This document shows positions 1 through 10,599 of a DNA stretch of 64,000 bases, one piece after another (the first letter of the stretch is position 1; each line of letters begins with the position of its first letter). The DNA is from Cordilura impudica (lineage: Eukaryota > Arthropoda > Insecta > Diptera > Scathophagidae). A program made the translations under genes and the position numbers. The DNA is taken from NCBI GenBank assembly GCA_963682025.1, contig OY821518.1:227521070-227585069 (forward strand). Reading direction: 5' to 3'. The notes below the pieces were generated by a model. The model was given only the letters and a program-made list of their open reading frames with translations, did no database searches and was not told where the DNA came from.

Positions 1-225
1 GATGCCATAGAAGTTGAAACCGACAGAAGTCGGAAGGTGATTATGCATGTCTAGAACACTGCACCAACCGTTCCAAAAGAAGACGTTCTTGCATAGTATT
101 GTTACATGTAATGAGAACTTGAAGTGTTACGACGATCCGAAGTGCAAAAAATCACAGCCGATCGGGAGCATCAATATTACAAAAATATAATTAAAAGAAG
201 TAAGAATATTGTAGTAGGGTTCCAC
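1..225. other. unassigned AT-rich sequence
   Basis: I see no convincing coding segment, terminal repeat or RNA gene in this stretch. It is the left edge of the window and may be part of a larger repeat. Confidence 0.4.
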
Positions 226-656
226 TAATTGGGTATAAAAAAGTTAATATAAACTAAGTGTGAGTGGAATTTTTATTAATTTTTTTGCCTGCAAAAAATT
301 GTGCAATATTTTTGTTGTTGATAGGTTTAAGTGAAGATCGGGAAACAGTATTACAGGGTTTATTTTTCGAGTATTAATTAGTGGATATAATAAGCATACA
401 CAAACTCAATTTCAACGAGACCTATATGACAATTTGGATCTTATGGCAATTTAAGTCAGTCTGAACATGCATCGAATTTCACCAATTTGAATAGCGTTGG
501 TCCTATGGCCAATAGAAGCTTACATTCCAAGTTTCATCACCATATATTCCTATTTACGACCTGAAGCTAGGCTAAATACTTCTGGTAGTTATAAACATCA
601 GCACCGAGTCATACCCTAACCACATAGTGGTATACGGAATAACAAGAAAGAAGTAA
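226..656. mobile_element. Helitron-like INE/mini-me type repeat, family A, degraded copy
   Basis: The segment shares an ordered series of short blocks with the better copies at 31084-31830, 33655-34240 and 47844-48392. These include a block ending GAAGATCGGGAA, 'gacaatttggatcttatggcaattt', 'gcatcgaatttcaccaattt', 'gcgttggtcctatggcc' and the closing 'gtagttataaacatcagcac...cacatagtggtat'. The terminal hairpin and the GTCY microsatellite of the family are missing, so this is an old partial copy. The assignment to the dipteran DINE/mini-me (Helentron-associated) group rests on structure seen in the other copies. Confidence 0.6.
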
Positions 657-660
657 AAGT

Positions 661-1030
661 CAGTGGCGGACTTAGTAATATACCCTATAATTACTAATAG
701 ATTAAGAAAAGTAAAATGGTTTGTAAAAAATTAAAATACATTTTTAGATGCTGAGAATAATATACATTTGCAAACACATAAAAACTTTTAACCATTTAAA
801 TGAACATTTCATCAAATTTTAGGTAACTAATTCAAAAATTGTATCTGAATTAAGTATCAAAACAATCAAACCAAAATTGTGATGTGCAAAAATTTTAAGC
901 AAACCGAGTGTTCGATTATTTTCAAAATCATATATAACAAAAGCTATAAAGAATTAAAATCAATTGATAGAACCCAATTCACAAGTCATCCGTCAAATAA
1001 TTGAATGTGTCATATGAGTGTTTAAGAATA
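661..1030. other. unassigned AT-rich sequence
   Basis: No gene is visible. It starts with CAGTGGCGGA, which resembles a hAT terminus, but I found no matching inverted end. The rest is A/T-rich with no long open frame. Confidence 0.35.
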
Positions 1031-1034
1031 TACG

Positions 1035-1165
1035 TATATGTGACCTTCTCGAGAAAAGGGACCTAGTGTGTCAAAAAACGGGTTGTGTCAAAAACGGTGG
1101 ATTCTGGTACCTAAAAGGGTGTAGAAACTTTAAATGCGTTTTTTTCCCGGAGAAGGTCACATATA
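1035..1165. mobile_element. short MITE with TATGTGACCTTCTC ends (internally deleted copy)
   Basis: The left end reads TATATGTGACCTTCTC and the right end is its inverse, GAGAAGGTCACATATA. The inner part (gtgtcaaaaa-c-gggttgtgtcaaaaacggt, then 'ggtacctaaaagggtgtagaaactttaaatgcg') is nearly identical to the 167-bp copy at 28513-28679. This copy lacks about 36 bp next to its right end. TA is present at both borders, consistent with a Tc1/mariner-type TA target. It codes for nothing. The small open frame across it is incidental. Confidence 0.8.
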
Positions 1166-1344
1166 TTGTTTTAAATCAAGCGTTATCGGCCCTAGTGAGC
1201 TATTTTTTTTTTTATAAAGTCTGCGGTAAATTTTTTTTATTAACTTTTCTCAAGCTTTGTTAGATTTGCGGTGATTTTATAAGAAAAAGTATTAGAATCC
1301 GACAAATATTGAAGAATAACAAATCAACGATTTTCTTGGAAGAA

Positions 1345-2050
1345 ATAAAACAAATGCTTATTTATTTTTATTTATTTATTTATTTATTGTACATTCCTAT
1401 ACAAAATAATCAAAAATTTGTTTCTTAGAAAGTCTTGCGTTGTTTCTTAGTTGATAAGTTTGTGGAAGTGCATTCCAAAGACAATATCCGTTCACAAAGA
1501 ATTTCTGTTCTGAGACAAGTGTCCTATGAGTAGGAATTATGAGCTTTCTTCCTCTATTAGACCTGGCAGATTGCAATTTTTCGATTAGATAGCTAGTTTC
1601 TTTTGTGAAAATGATTTTGTGCATAAAAATTGTAACTCTAATTTTTAAACGATTATCAAAAGACATGCCAAATAGTCTTTCAGGGAAGGGAGTAATATAA
1701 GAAAATCTACTTAGACCAAAATCATAACGAATATTGTTATTATATGCAACATTTATACGACGTTTGCTCGAGGAGTCGCAATTAGCAAAACTTTCGCAGC
1801 CGTGCAAAAGTACAGGAATTATATACGTGTTGGCTAGTAGAAATATTGTGTTGACCAAAGAGATCTCAGATTAACGTTAGTTTGCCCAACTACATTATTG
1901 ATATGATTTGACCACGTGAGGGAGCTGATAAAGATAATACCTAATTCAAATATAAATTCAACAAATTGTATACAAACAATTTTAAATTCCGAAACTGGAA
2001 ATGCTTTCAAACGTAAAATCCCTTTATGTGGCAATTTTGCACAATATATT
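1345..2050 (-). pseudogene. non-LTR retrotransposon, 3' part of reverse transcriptase ORF, 5' truncated and frameshifted
   Basis: On the minus strand the segment 1834-1990 encodes LGIIFISSLTWSNHIN and NVNLRSLW, typical of the region just after the reverse transcriptase palm (LGI-D--LTW--HI). A frameshift near 1850 then moves to the frame of 1397-1858, which carries the usual C-terminal tail with YIIPVLLHGCE and a closing LWNALP. The stop is at 1397, and just beyond it on the minus strand is a (TAAA)n run at 1350-1388, a common 3' tail of CR1/Jockey-type LINEs. The same family is at 21600-22350. It cannot encode a working protein. Confidence 0.8.
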
Positions 2051-2148
2051 ATTGAAATCTGATTAATTTTCATTGAAATCTAAAAATAGTTTTTTAATTT
2101 TGTATTAAAAACTAGGTACTTTTTTTTACGAAAAGGTACTTTTTCATA

Positions 2149-2740
2149 CCGTCCACACCATAGTGCAGAGGTTATATATCAGTTATCATTCCGTTTAGAA
2201 TGTATCTGAAAATAAATTTGCGATTGCACAAAGTAAGTCGAGTCGATAAATTAATGTCCGTCTGTCCGTCCGTCTTTTTGTTTGTCCATCTGTCTCTCTG
2301 TCTATTGAAAGCACGGTCATTCACAAAATAATGCAATTATCTGGGTAAACTTAGCGTTTGTAACGCATCGAAATAAATTCCTGAGACCCCAAAAAAATTA
2401 TTTTCTTGATCCTTATAACAAGGGAAGTTGATTTACCGATGACCGTCTGTCCGTCTGTCCGTCTGTCTGTGGAAATCACGATAACACCGTCAATATATAA
2501 GCTAGACCGTTCGTTTTTGTACAAAATCGTTTACTAACATCCCAAAGGAGTTGCTATTAAAAATTGTCAAAATCGCTCAAAGGGTCCAAGAGCTATGAAT
2601 GAAACTTTGAAAAAACTATTGAAAAAATAAAATTTTTCAGTGTGTTTCTTCGTATTGTTGAAGTCTTTACAGTTGTGTGTATATTAATACTGCACGAGTC
2701 ACATTGGCCTAGCAAGTTTTACCACAAATTTTTTTATCAT
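2149..2740 (+). mobile_element. Helitron-like INE repeat, family B, left part (next to satellite array 1)
   Basis: It starts with 'taccgtccacaccatagtgcagagg' and contains runs of GTCC/GTCT (2270-2310 and 2445-2475), the GTCY microsatellite known from mini-me elements. A block around 2480-2600 (ctagaccgttcgtttttgt, 'aaatcgtttactaacatcccaaaggagttgctat') is shared with 36700-36790. The heptamer array begins right after it. A recognisable family-B right end (TTCGGC hairpin) is not present beyond the array, so the copy is broken on that side. Confidence 0.7.
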
Positions 2741-2745
2741 TAAAA

Positions 2746-2801
2746 TGAAATATCAAAAATTAAAAATTAATAAAAATAAAAAATGGAAAATGAAACATGA
2801 A

Positions 2802-2834
<33 letters not shown>

Positions 2835-3526
2835 AAAAATGGAAAATGAAAAATGAATATTGAAAATTGAAAAATGAAAATTGAATATTGAAAACTGAAA
2901 AATTAAAACTTAAAAATTAAAAATTAAAATTAAAAATTAAAAATTAAAAATTAAAAATTAAAAATTAAAAATTAAAAATTAAAAATTAAAAATTAAAAAT
3001 TAAAAATTAAAAATTAGAAATTAAAAACTAAAAATAAAAAATTAAAAATTAAAAATTAAAAATTAAAAATTAAAAATTAAAAATTAAAAATTAAAAATTA
3101 AAAAATAAAAATTAAAAATTAAAAATTAAAAATTAAAAATTAAAAATTAAAAATTAAAAATTAAAAATTAAAAATTAAAAATTAAAAATTAAAAATTAAA
3201 AATTAAAAATTAAAAATTAAAAATTAAAAATTAAAAATTAAAAATTAAAAATTAAAAATTAAAAATTAAAAATTAAAAATTAAAAATTAAAAATTAAAAA
3301 TTAAAAATTAAAAATTAAAAATTAAAAATTAAAAATTAAAAATTAAAAATTAAAAATTAAAAATTAAAAATTAAAAATTAAAAATTAAAAATTAAAAATT
3401 AAAAATTAAAAATTAAAAATTAAAAATTAAAAATTAAAAATTAAAAATTAAAAATTAAAAATTAAAAATTAAAAATTTAAAATTAAAAATTAAAAATTAA
3501 AAATTAAAATTAAAAATTAAAAATTT
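2746..3526. repeat. (AAAAATT)n heptamer satellite, array 1
   Basis: About 0.78 kb of tandem 7-bp units. From about 2905 onward the unit is almost purely AAAAATT. The left 160 bp (2746-2905) consists of diverged heptamers, mainly GGAAAAT, GAAAAAT and GAATATT. The array sits directly after the left part of a family-B Helitron-like repeat, as does array 2. Confidence 0.95.
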
Positions 3527-3820
3527 TTATTTCGGGATAACGTAAAAAAATTCGGCAGTACCGGCATAAACTAAAATGACACGTGCAGGGGTTCGAGCCG
3601 ATCTCAAAAATTAGGCGGCGGCGGCTGACTAAAAAGTTATTGGAGGCGGGCTGAAGCCTATGTTTTCTAAAAACAATTTTAATTGATACTTTTTAAATAA
3701 TGTGTTAACTTTAAAACAAAATATATATAAAAGCATAAAATAATTCATGTCGCAAGACTAAATGCAATTAAATTCCTAACTCTTAAATGACCATTGGACA
3801 GCAAACCGTTTATTAATTTA
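3527..3820. other. unassigned sequence flanking satellite array 1
   Basis: No gene is seen. The GC-richer patch 3590-3660 ('gggttcgagccgatctc', 'ggcggcggcggctgac') could be the far end of another repeat, but I found no second copy in the window. Confidence 0.35.
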
Positions 3821-3824
3821 AAAA

Positions 3825-4130
3825 ACTAGCAGATCCCAGCCCTCGAAATTCGAGTGCAAATTCTAGGAAATTAAATTTTTTATTTAATATGTTATTTTAT
3901 AAGACCCTAAAGGTATGCTAATCAATTTTAGCCAATTCGTTATTGTCGTTAATTTTCAATTCACCACAGTGCTTTTTGCAAACACATTAACAAATTTAAT
4001 AAACACAACAGAGCATTGTATAAATTTTATATATGTATTAGAAGCAACTATGCATGCATTTTACGCCAAAAAAGTTTTAAAATCTGTAAATCTGGTGGAC
4101 AGCTAAGAAGAAATATCTTACAAATGAGGG
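3825..4130. mobile_element. non-autonomous repeat with TTTATAAGAGC...AAAGGTATGCTAATC core (copy 1)
   Basis: It begins 'actagcagatcccagcc', followed by 'cgagtgcaaattctagg' and then TTTATAAGACCCTAAAGGTATGC with AATCAATTTTAGCCAATTC. The same order of blocks occurs at 15194-15600, 20507-20985 and 47217-47640. In the last two the core forms a 45-50 bp inverted repeat, so this is one family of small DNA elements. This copy has lost the right arm. Confidence 0.65.
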
Positions 4131-5533
4131 ATGTTTGGTCAAAATATGACTAAAACTGAGAAACTTACATTGGTCACAAGAAATCGCCTTGCGTATTAAT
4201 ATTATAGATACCTCTGAGGTAAACACTATTCTGAACACTAGCTAGTCTGAGCAATTATTGAAATCCTGCTGGAAACTTTCACGAAAAAAACACAATTAAA
4301 AAACATTTGGGTATTTTTCTTGTTTTTTGTTTGTTTTGGCATACCAGCTACATCTGCCTCTTCGGCGCATGCTTTTCATTGTTGGCTCATGTTTAAACGT
4401 GAAAGAAATCGGCTAAAACCTACTGCAATTAATAAACATATACTCTTCTATGACAAATGTAAGTTTTATTCGTAGTTTTTAATTTCAACTGTTTAATTTA
4501 AAAATTTTCTAAGCAGTTATTTTAAAATGAAAAATTAACGAGGATGGTTAATTCGGCAAGGAAATATTTGACGAAATCAGCCGCCTTTTTCTTCGGCGGC
4601 GCACATTGGTGCGAATCGCCATTGTTCCACTCAAATTGTTCTACACCTCACATAGTTCAACTATTTGATATGAGAGTTTTTTTCATGTTCGACTTGAATT
4701 ACCCCATCGATTCATCTTTGGGATTTTTGATTTCGGCTCATATTTTTCTAGAACTTGTCTCCGCAACTTGGTTTTTACGAAAAAAGAAAAATATTTTTTG
4801 CGCACATCTGACCCTACGAAGTGCAAGAACAGGTTTTTTTAAAAAAATTTTAAGCTGAGAGTCTTCGTTTCGATAAATACTTAAAAATCGTCAAACTGCG
4901 GAGAAAATTGTTAATTTTTAATTTTTTTCAGAATTTTTGCATACAAAAAATGTGTCCAAAATTTTGAAAAAAAGTTGTAAGTATTCCATGAATGATCTTA
5001 ACACTTTTTACTCAATAAATTTTCTTCCAAATGTGCCTAATTTTCCAGTAAAAAAATAGCTTCTTCACGAAAAGTTTTGGAACATTATGGCAGTTTTTTG
5101 GAAAAATTAAAAATTTTTTTGCGCAATTTCACGCAATTTTAATTTTTGCATACAAAGGTACAAATTATTACCCAGTGCTCCTAACAATATCACAAAAAAT
5201 AATGTCGCATCAATGTACATACCTATATACATATGTAATTAGAACTGACATAAAAAGTAAAAAAATACGTACAACAAAAAATAAATAAATAAATATTTTA
5301 TAATTTTTAAAATCCAAATTTAAATTTCAAAATCTTCAATCTGACAAAAAATGTCGGATTTTACTTGCACTTTTTGCGAAAAGTGTATTTTTTTATATAT
5401 TCTAAATTAAGAGTAACCTTATTTTGTACATCAGTCGAAAGGTCTCCTCTTGTAACTTGGAGGCCAATTGAAAGGTCAATTTCTCGAAATCAATTTATCG
5501 GCAATTGTTGAAACCACATCCCGCCCGGATCAA
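4131..5533. other. 1.4 kb without recognisable gene
   Basis: AT-rich sequence with many stops in all frames. A 104-codon frame at 4544-4858 shows no domain, signal peptide or splice context and looks accidental. No terminal repeats were identified. Confidence 0.4.
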
Positions 5534-5929
5534 TGTCATTTAATTGTTCAAATAAAAACTCATGGTGTGGTAACGATCTCCACTGACCGCAACGCGAGCT
5601 CTGGCTTCGTTTTTGAATAAATAAAGTCTGTTGATGCCACCAGCATGTAAACCGCACTAAACGGTACATTTTTCTGGATATAATGGAGTCTGTAGGGTTT
5701 ATCGTGGATTGGTCTCACTGTTTATTAGCAAACCCATTAAGCCTCATCGCTGAACAAAATTTTGCGGTAAAACATCGGGTCAGTTTCCAACTGCTCTAGA
5801 GCCCAATCGGTGAAATAATGACGCATATGATGGCCTCATGGCTTTAATTCCGGGGCAGACGGAGTCCCTATTTCGACGACCGATGGCGAATTGATAAATT
5901 TGGATCTGCTTTCACACTTTCGTTTATAG
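5534..5929 (-). pseudogene. mariner-like (DD41D type) transposase fragment, left piece split by Transib
   Basis: On the minus strand this contains weak matches to the transposase at 28679-29762 (the FSDEAHFWLNG / NKQNC region). On the plus strand it shares blocks with 38870-39180 and 55870-56095 ('ctcatcgctgaacaaaattttgcggtaaaacat'). It stops at the CGGCG target duplication and continues without loss at 10642, showing that one element was interrupted by another. It carries many stops and frameshifts. Confidence 0.75.
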
Positions 5930-5971
5930 CGGCGCGCAGTGGACTATTTGACGAGAAGGCGGTCAAAAATC
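5930..5971 (+). repeat. Transib left target duplication (CGGCG) and 37-bp terminal inverted repeat
   Basis: CGGCG occupies 5930-5934 and the terminus runs 5935-5971. The heptamer is CGCAGTG (the canonical A at position 2 is G), then 23 bp, then AAAAATC. The spacer equals that of a 23-type recombination signal. Confidence 0.88.
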
Positions 5972-6147
5972 GATAACTTTTGATTGGATTGGAATTTTGA
6001 TATGCGATTTTTTTGTTTGGTAGGTGAGACTTTAGCCTTTAAGTTTTGCTATAAAACGTAATTCTCGGCAGAAAATAAAAAAAGTTACGGAGGGTTTAAA
6101 ATACATTTTCATTTGTAGTTGAATTTTAGTACAAAAGTGAAGTGTTA

Positions 6148-6972
6148 AAAGCAGAGTTCAGAAAAAAACACACACTGAATAAAAAACTCGTACATATATG
6201 TAAACAAACATAACTTAGACCAACACACACATATTTTTATTTTCATATCAATTATGTTTGTTTTTAAATTTTCTTCGGTGCCCAACACAACCATGACTGT
6301 GTTCGTTTTAATATTTCGTTATTTACATGAAAATTTTTGTATCACATACTTTTTGTTTCAATCACACATAAAGCACACATTTTTGAGTGTTGCTTTATTT
6401 GAAGTTCATGTTCTGGTACGTGTAGTGAAAAAAAATACAGAACATGTACAATAAACAGGTTCGAGTTCAGTTATATTTTAAGTCGTGTTGTGGGTCGTGT
6501 AGTGAGAAAAAACAGAACATGTACAATAAACAGGTTCGAGTTCAGTTATATTTTAAACACGACTTAAAATATAACTGAACTCGAACCTGTTTATTGTACA
6601 TGTTGTGTTTTTTCTTACTACACGAGCCACAACACGACTTAAAATATAACTGAACTCGAACCTGTTTATTGTACATGTTCTGTGTTTTTTTTCACTACAC
6701 GTACCAGAACATGAACTTCAAATAAAGCAACACTCAAAAATGTGTGCTTTATGTGTGATTGAAACAAAAAGTATGTGATACAAAAATGTTCTTGTAAATA
6801 ACGAAATATTAAAACGAACACAGTCATGGTTGTGTTGGGCACCGTAGAAAATTTAGAAACGCACATAATTGATATGAAAATAAAGATATGTGTTGGCTGC
6901 TTTTGAACAGAACATTGTGTGTTTCATGTGTGTATTTTCTGAACCTTGGTTAAAAGGTAAAATAAAGGTTTT
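6148..6972. repeat. foldback element: long hairpin with 75-bp tandem repeats in each arm
   Basis: The sequence is an inverted repeat centred on 6560 with a 7-nt loop (ACACGAC, 6557-6563). The inner approximately 310 bp of each arm is almost perfect and the outer part is more diverged. Next to the loop each arm holds two direct copies of a 75-bp unit (containing AACATGTACAATAAACAGG, at 6441 and 6516). Because of the symmetry, near-identical 66-codon frames appear on the two strands (6254-6454 and 6666-6866). They are palindrome artefacts, not genes. Long inverted arms with internal tandem repeats are the hallmark of Foldback-type elements. Confidence 0.88.
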
Positions 6973-7502
6973 TTTAATATAATGTCTTATTTTTTCAGTT
7001 AATTTTACAACTAATACTTTTTAACAATTTTTTAAGTTAATTTTTTCAGAAAATGCCAAACTTTGCGTAAACTTTTTAGTTATAATGTGCACAAGGGCCA
7101 AAGGTTGTTTCTTTTTTTTTTTTTTTTGAAAGATCCCGAGTTAAAATATAATTTATTAAGCAGCGAACGTAAAAGTTACCTTATATTGGTTCAAGATAGA
7201 GAAGTTTCAATGAAAAACTTAGTTAAATTTTTTTTATTGTCTTTTTAAATATTTCTATATAATTTTTATGGTAAATTTATGATATATAACAATTCTTATT
7301 GTAAATTTACAAAATATATAAATTTTTAAAATCAAGAAAATTTTTTAACTGTATAAAAAAGGTGCAACTTATTGTTAGTGTAATGAAAAAGTACTTTAAA
7401 TCAATCAATTTTAGTAAAAATTTCTTCTAAATAGCCTTGATTTTCATCTTCTAGAAGTTGTTTAGTTTCTTCGTCTAATTCAATAGAGGTAGTTTTCCAT
7501 TT

Positions 7503-9463
7503 TTAACGAATGTTGGACACATATGGATCTGAAGTGCACAACAAAATAGTGATAAGGTCTTCTTTAGTACAACATCTGGACATTTTCCTTGTGTTGTGCT
7601 CGCGAAAGAATCTGTAGTCATTATTCCTTTTTTCTTGCGCTTCTTCAGATAGAACTCCTATTGGTAGCATATTGTTTTGAATTATTTGTTCCCCATGGTA
7701 CAAAATTTTATGAACTGTGGATGGCATATATCTCCAAGAGTATTTTTCATCATAAAGTATAGCTGTTTTATTGGCGTACTCTCCAAATTTGTTTACATTT
7801 ATATTTCTGCTGCATGCTAGAACTTGTAATATGATTTTGAATCGTCTTATTAATTCATGATCTACACCTGTGATAGATGCTGCAGTTTCCGGATCGGAAA
7901 AAATCTCCTTGCAGTATTTCCATCATTTGTGTTTCCTTCCCCTTGTTTTGGTTGGTCGATTACGAGGCCTAGCTGTAGATATTTTTGTTGAATTTGTTTT
8001 TTTTTTGCTTTCTTTTTTTGTTTTTTCTCACTGTTTCGCCTAACGGACCAAATTCCAAATCATAACCCAATTTAAGAATATGCTCCATGAAACGTATTCT
8101 AGCATGAAGAGGGGACATTCCAAATTCGTAGGCTTCCTTAAAACTATCGTCTTCTGGTGGGAGTTGGCGTAATTGACTTGATGTCTTTTGGCATATAATG
8201 CAGCTTGACGTTGACTTTGTTCCAGTTAAAGCTTGTGCAACTTTTCCATCAATTATTGTGAGACACATTTTAAAATGTACTTCAATGTCTTGGTCATCAA
8301 ATTTAAATATTACTGGTTGAAGTTCCTTAATTTGATCTTTTATTTTTTGACTTTCTTCAGTTATGACATCTTTGGTTTCCTTTTTGAATGCAAATTTTAT
8401 TGGTCTGCAATACTTTGTTGAAGAAGGAATTTCATTTTTCCATATATCAATTTCTGTTGCTCTACTAGTTGACGGCTCTAAGACGCTATACCTTTTTGTT
8501 AAGCGCAATGGAACGAAAGATACCATAAATAAATTAGCATCTGATGAATTTTCGGCATTAAATTGCTTGTATTGTTTCTGACCAGAGGATCCATCACATC
8601 CCTATTTAGAAATTAAAGTAATGCTGCCATTAAAAATTTTTTTTAAATGATCAGTATCAAGCGTATTTAGCAATCGTTCTGCAGTATGTTCAAGGAGATC
8701 TTGCAATTTTATTTATGCCCTATGTTGAAGTGACACTAATAGCAGATTGTGAAGGTAAGCATTCTTTTTTGGCAGAAACTAAATCTCGATACTCTGGAAA
8801 AATCCCACAATTCTTTTCATTGGTTCACTTCCGCAATTCCTTATATTTATTTTTGGTCAATTTTAAATCCAAAAATAGGGCGAACGCTTCTTCCGGCGTA
8901 AATTTCAAAATCCGATTTTCAAAATCCTCTTTGTGCGCCTTGGGCTCGCTTCTACTATTTTTTCAATTATTTCAATTTTATTTTTTTTATTTTGGGTTGG
9001 TTGAATTTGGTGCAAAAATGAATCCTTAATAATTATTTGAGAAATCTCTTCATCGATATTCTCCAGCTTGCGCCTTCGAGACCTTTCACTACATCCGTCA
9101 ATTGGTTTTGCTGGTCGACCATTTTTCCACTTTCGCTGGCAGTTGTAGATGCACTCTCAAAAAAAAGTTCCTTTATTAACCATCTTGGTAACGTTTGTAC
9201 ATCTTTGCCTTGCTATGAGAGCATTCAATGTACCGTCTTTTCAAATTCGATGCAAAATTAGTAATTTTTCCTTTGTGCATTTCAATGTCTTCTAGGTTAC
9301 AATTCTTAAAGAAGTCGTTGCTCACTATGTGCAAAATTACATCGTTTACATCATTTCGTTGAAAATAAATATCTGCCAGATCTCTGTAACAGAACTTAGC
9401 CATTGCACAAATTGTAATGAATAATAATTGTGGAAACATTATAATAAATACTCTTTCTTGCAA
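7503..9463 (-). pseudogene. Transib (RAG1-like) transposase, nearly full length, several frameshifts
   Basis: Reading from 9463 downward, the order matches Transib and the RAG1 core. The N-terminal part has NFASNLKRRYIECSHSKAK (around 9240) and then GRPAKPIDGCSERSRRRK in another frame (around 9110). TPEEAFALFLDLKLTKNKY follows near 8880 and LQDLLEHTAERLLNTLDT near 8690. CDGSSGQKQYKQ (8555-8590) holds the first catalytic Asp and matches RAG1 CDG. CRPIKFAF lies near 8390. The zinc pair CIIC is near 8195, and FGMSPLHARIRF is near 8090. In the last segment, HKILYH (7690-7720) fits the RAG1 histidine pair, and LSEEAQEKRNNDYRFF carries the expected catalytic Glu, ending DPYVSNIR and stop at 7503. 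The frame changes at least four times (for example near 9170, 8870 and 7905), and a stop (or a lost intron border) lies just before CDGSSG. It is inactive but spans the usual length of about 650 residues. Confidence 0.9.
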
Positions 9464-9484
9464 TTATGTAAACTAATTTTTTAT

Positions 9485-9697
9485 CTTTTATTACCCCTTT
9501 TAAAAAGTGAAGCATACCAGCTCATATTTTAAAGGGCTATGTCGCAATAGTTTTTTTTTTTACCATTTACAAATTTTTATCTTTTATTACCACTTTTAGA
9601 AGCATAAAAAACCCAAACCCTAACCCCTTTTAAAAGGTGAAGCATACCTGCTGATATCTTAAGGGGCTATGTCGCAATAGTTTTTTTTTACCATTTA
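9485..9697. repeat. 130-bp tandem duplication inside Transib
   Basis: The block 'ccccttttaaaa-gtgaagcatacc...ggggctatgtcgcaatag-poly T-accattta' occurs twice with a period of 130 bp (GGCTATGTCGCAATAG around 9535 and 9665). It is non-coding and lies upstream of the transposase. Confidence 0.85.
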
Positions 9698-9900
9698 CCT
9701 GTTATTTAAATTGTTTCCCATTTTGTCAGGTATTTAAACTATATAACTCTAATTCAGACTATTAATGTTTTTGAAAGATACCTATGTAAATGTACCTGTA
9801 ACAATTAAGCGCATTATATCTCAACCCTTTTTTATAAGTATATAACTCCTGACAACTCTACCGACACGCAAAAAAATACACCGCGGTGCACCGGTACGAC

Positions 9901-10080
9901 CAACTTTTGTATTCATAACACTCAGACGGACGGACGGATCGTTTAGTCGACTCAGAAAGTGTTTTTGAGTCGATCCGCATAATAAAAGATGGATAAAGGT
10001 CCAATATTTTTGGCAGTTACAAACATCACCTCAAACTTAATATATCCTAGCCAGATAGTGGACAACTTTTGTATTCATAA
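9901..10080. mobile_element. family-A Helitron-like fragment bounded by an 18-bp direct repeat
   Basis: The inner 144 bp (9919-10062) contains GACGGACGGACGG, 'gagtcgatccgcataataaaagatgg' and 'atttttggcagttacaaacatc', the terminal part of the family-A repeat. CAACTTTTGTATTCATAA stands perfectly on both sides (9901-9918 and 10063-10080). This looks like a target duplication, or like insertion by a repair event. Confidence 0.8.
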
Positions 10081-10599
10081 ATTTTGCAGAAAATATCTAA
10101 CCTTGGGTCAGAAAAATTGTTCTGGTGCACACGGGCGGAAACTGGCGGATGTATAATGGGGTATAGGAGTATAGGGGAGGGTTCGGACTATAGAAGAGTG
10201 CAAGATCTTTTCTGACTGCTTTTGACTGGCAGGAGTTATGCTCTATTAAGTAGGAGATTTTCGGAAAATTTGAACCTTTTTTAAAAAAATTTTTTTTTTT
10301 TAATTTCGGAACGAGTCAGTGATTTTACGTTTTTAGCATTCATAGTATGGAAGCCGCGAAATTATACAAAATTTATTTCACTTCAAAATCTTTTAAATTA
10401 AAAAAGTTACGGTCATTCAAAAATAAAAATTTACAAAGAAATTTTTAATTTTAGCAAAATACTGAGGAAGCCCATTTTCGAAGACCCTGTTCGCTGTGAT
10501 ATAGTTGAGATAGAGTCACAATTTTTTGGTTGCCGAGGTTTACTAGTATTTACTTCCAAATGAATAACATAAGTTTAAAATCGGTAACAAAAAAAAAAT
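10081..10599. other. Transib 5' non-coding region
   Basis: Non-coding sequence between the family-A insert and the right terminus, rich in poly-A/T runs. No gene is seen. Confidence 0.5.

Noticed and set aside
661..671. CAGTGGCGGAC resembling a hAT terminus
   Set aside because: No matching inverted end or 8-bp duplication found nearby.
2903..3526. CRISPR-like regular repeats
   Set aside because: The arrays are simple 7-bp satellites without spacers, in a eukaryotic genome.
4544..4858. 104-codon frame with Phe-rich content
   Set aside because: Low complexity, no homologous motif, surrounded by non-coding AT-rich sequence.
6254..6866. Two near-identical 66-codon frames on opposite strands
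   Set aside because: They are mirror images created by the foldback palindrome. No splice sites, promoter or coding pattern beyond the symmetry.
9605..9625. CCCAAACCCTAACCCC resembling telomeric repeats
   Set aside because: Only two imperfect units within a 130-bp tandem duplication of Transib non-coding DNA.
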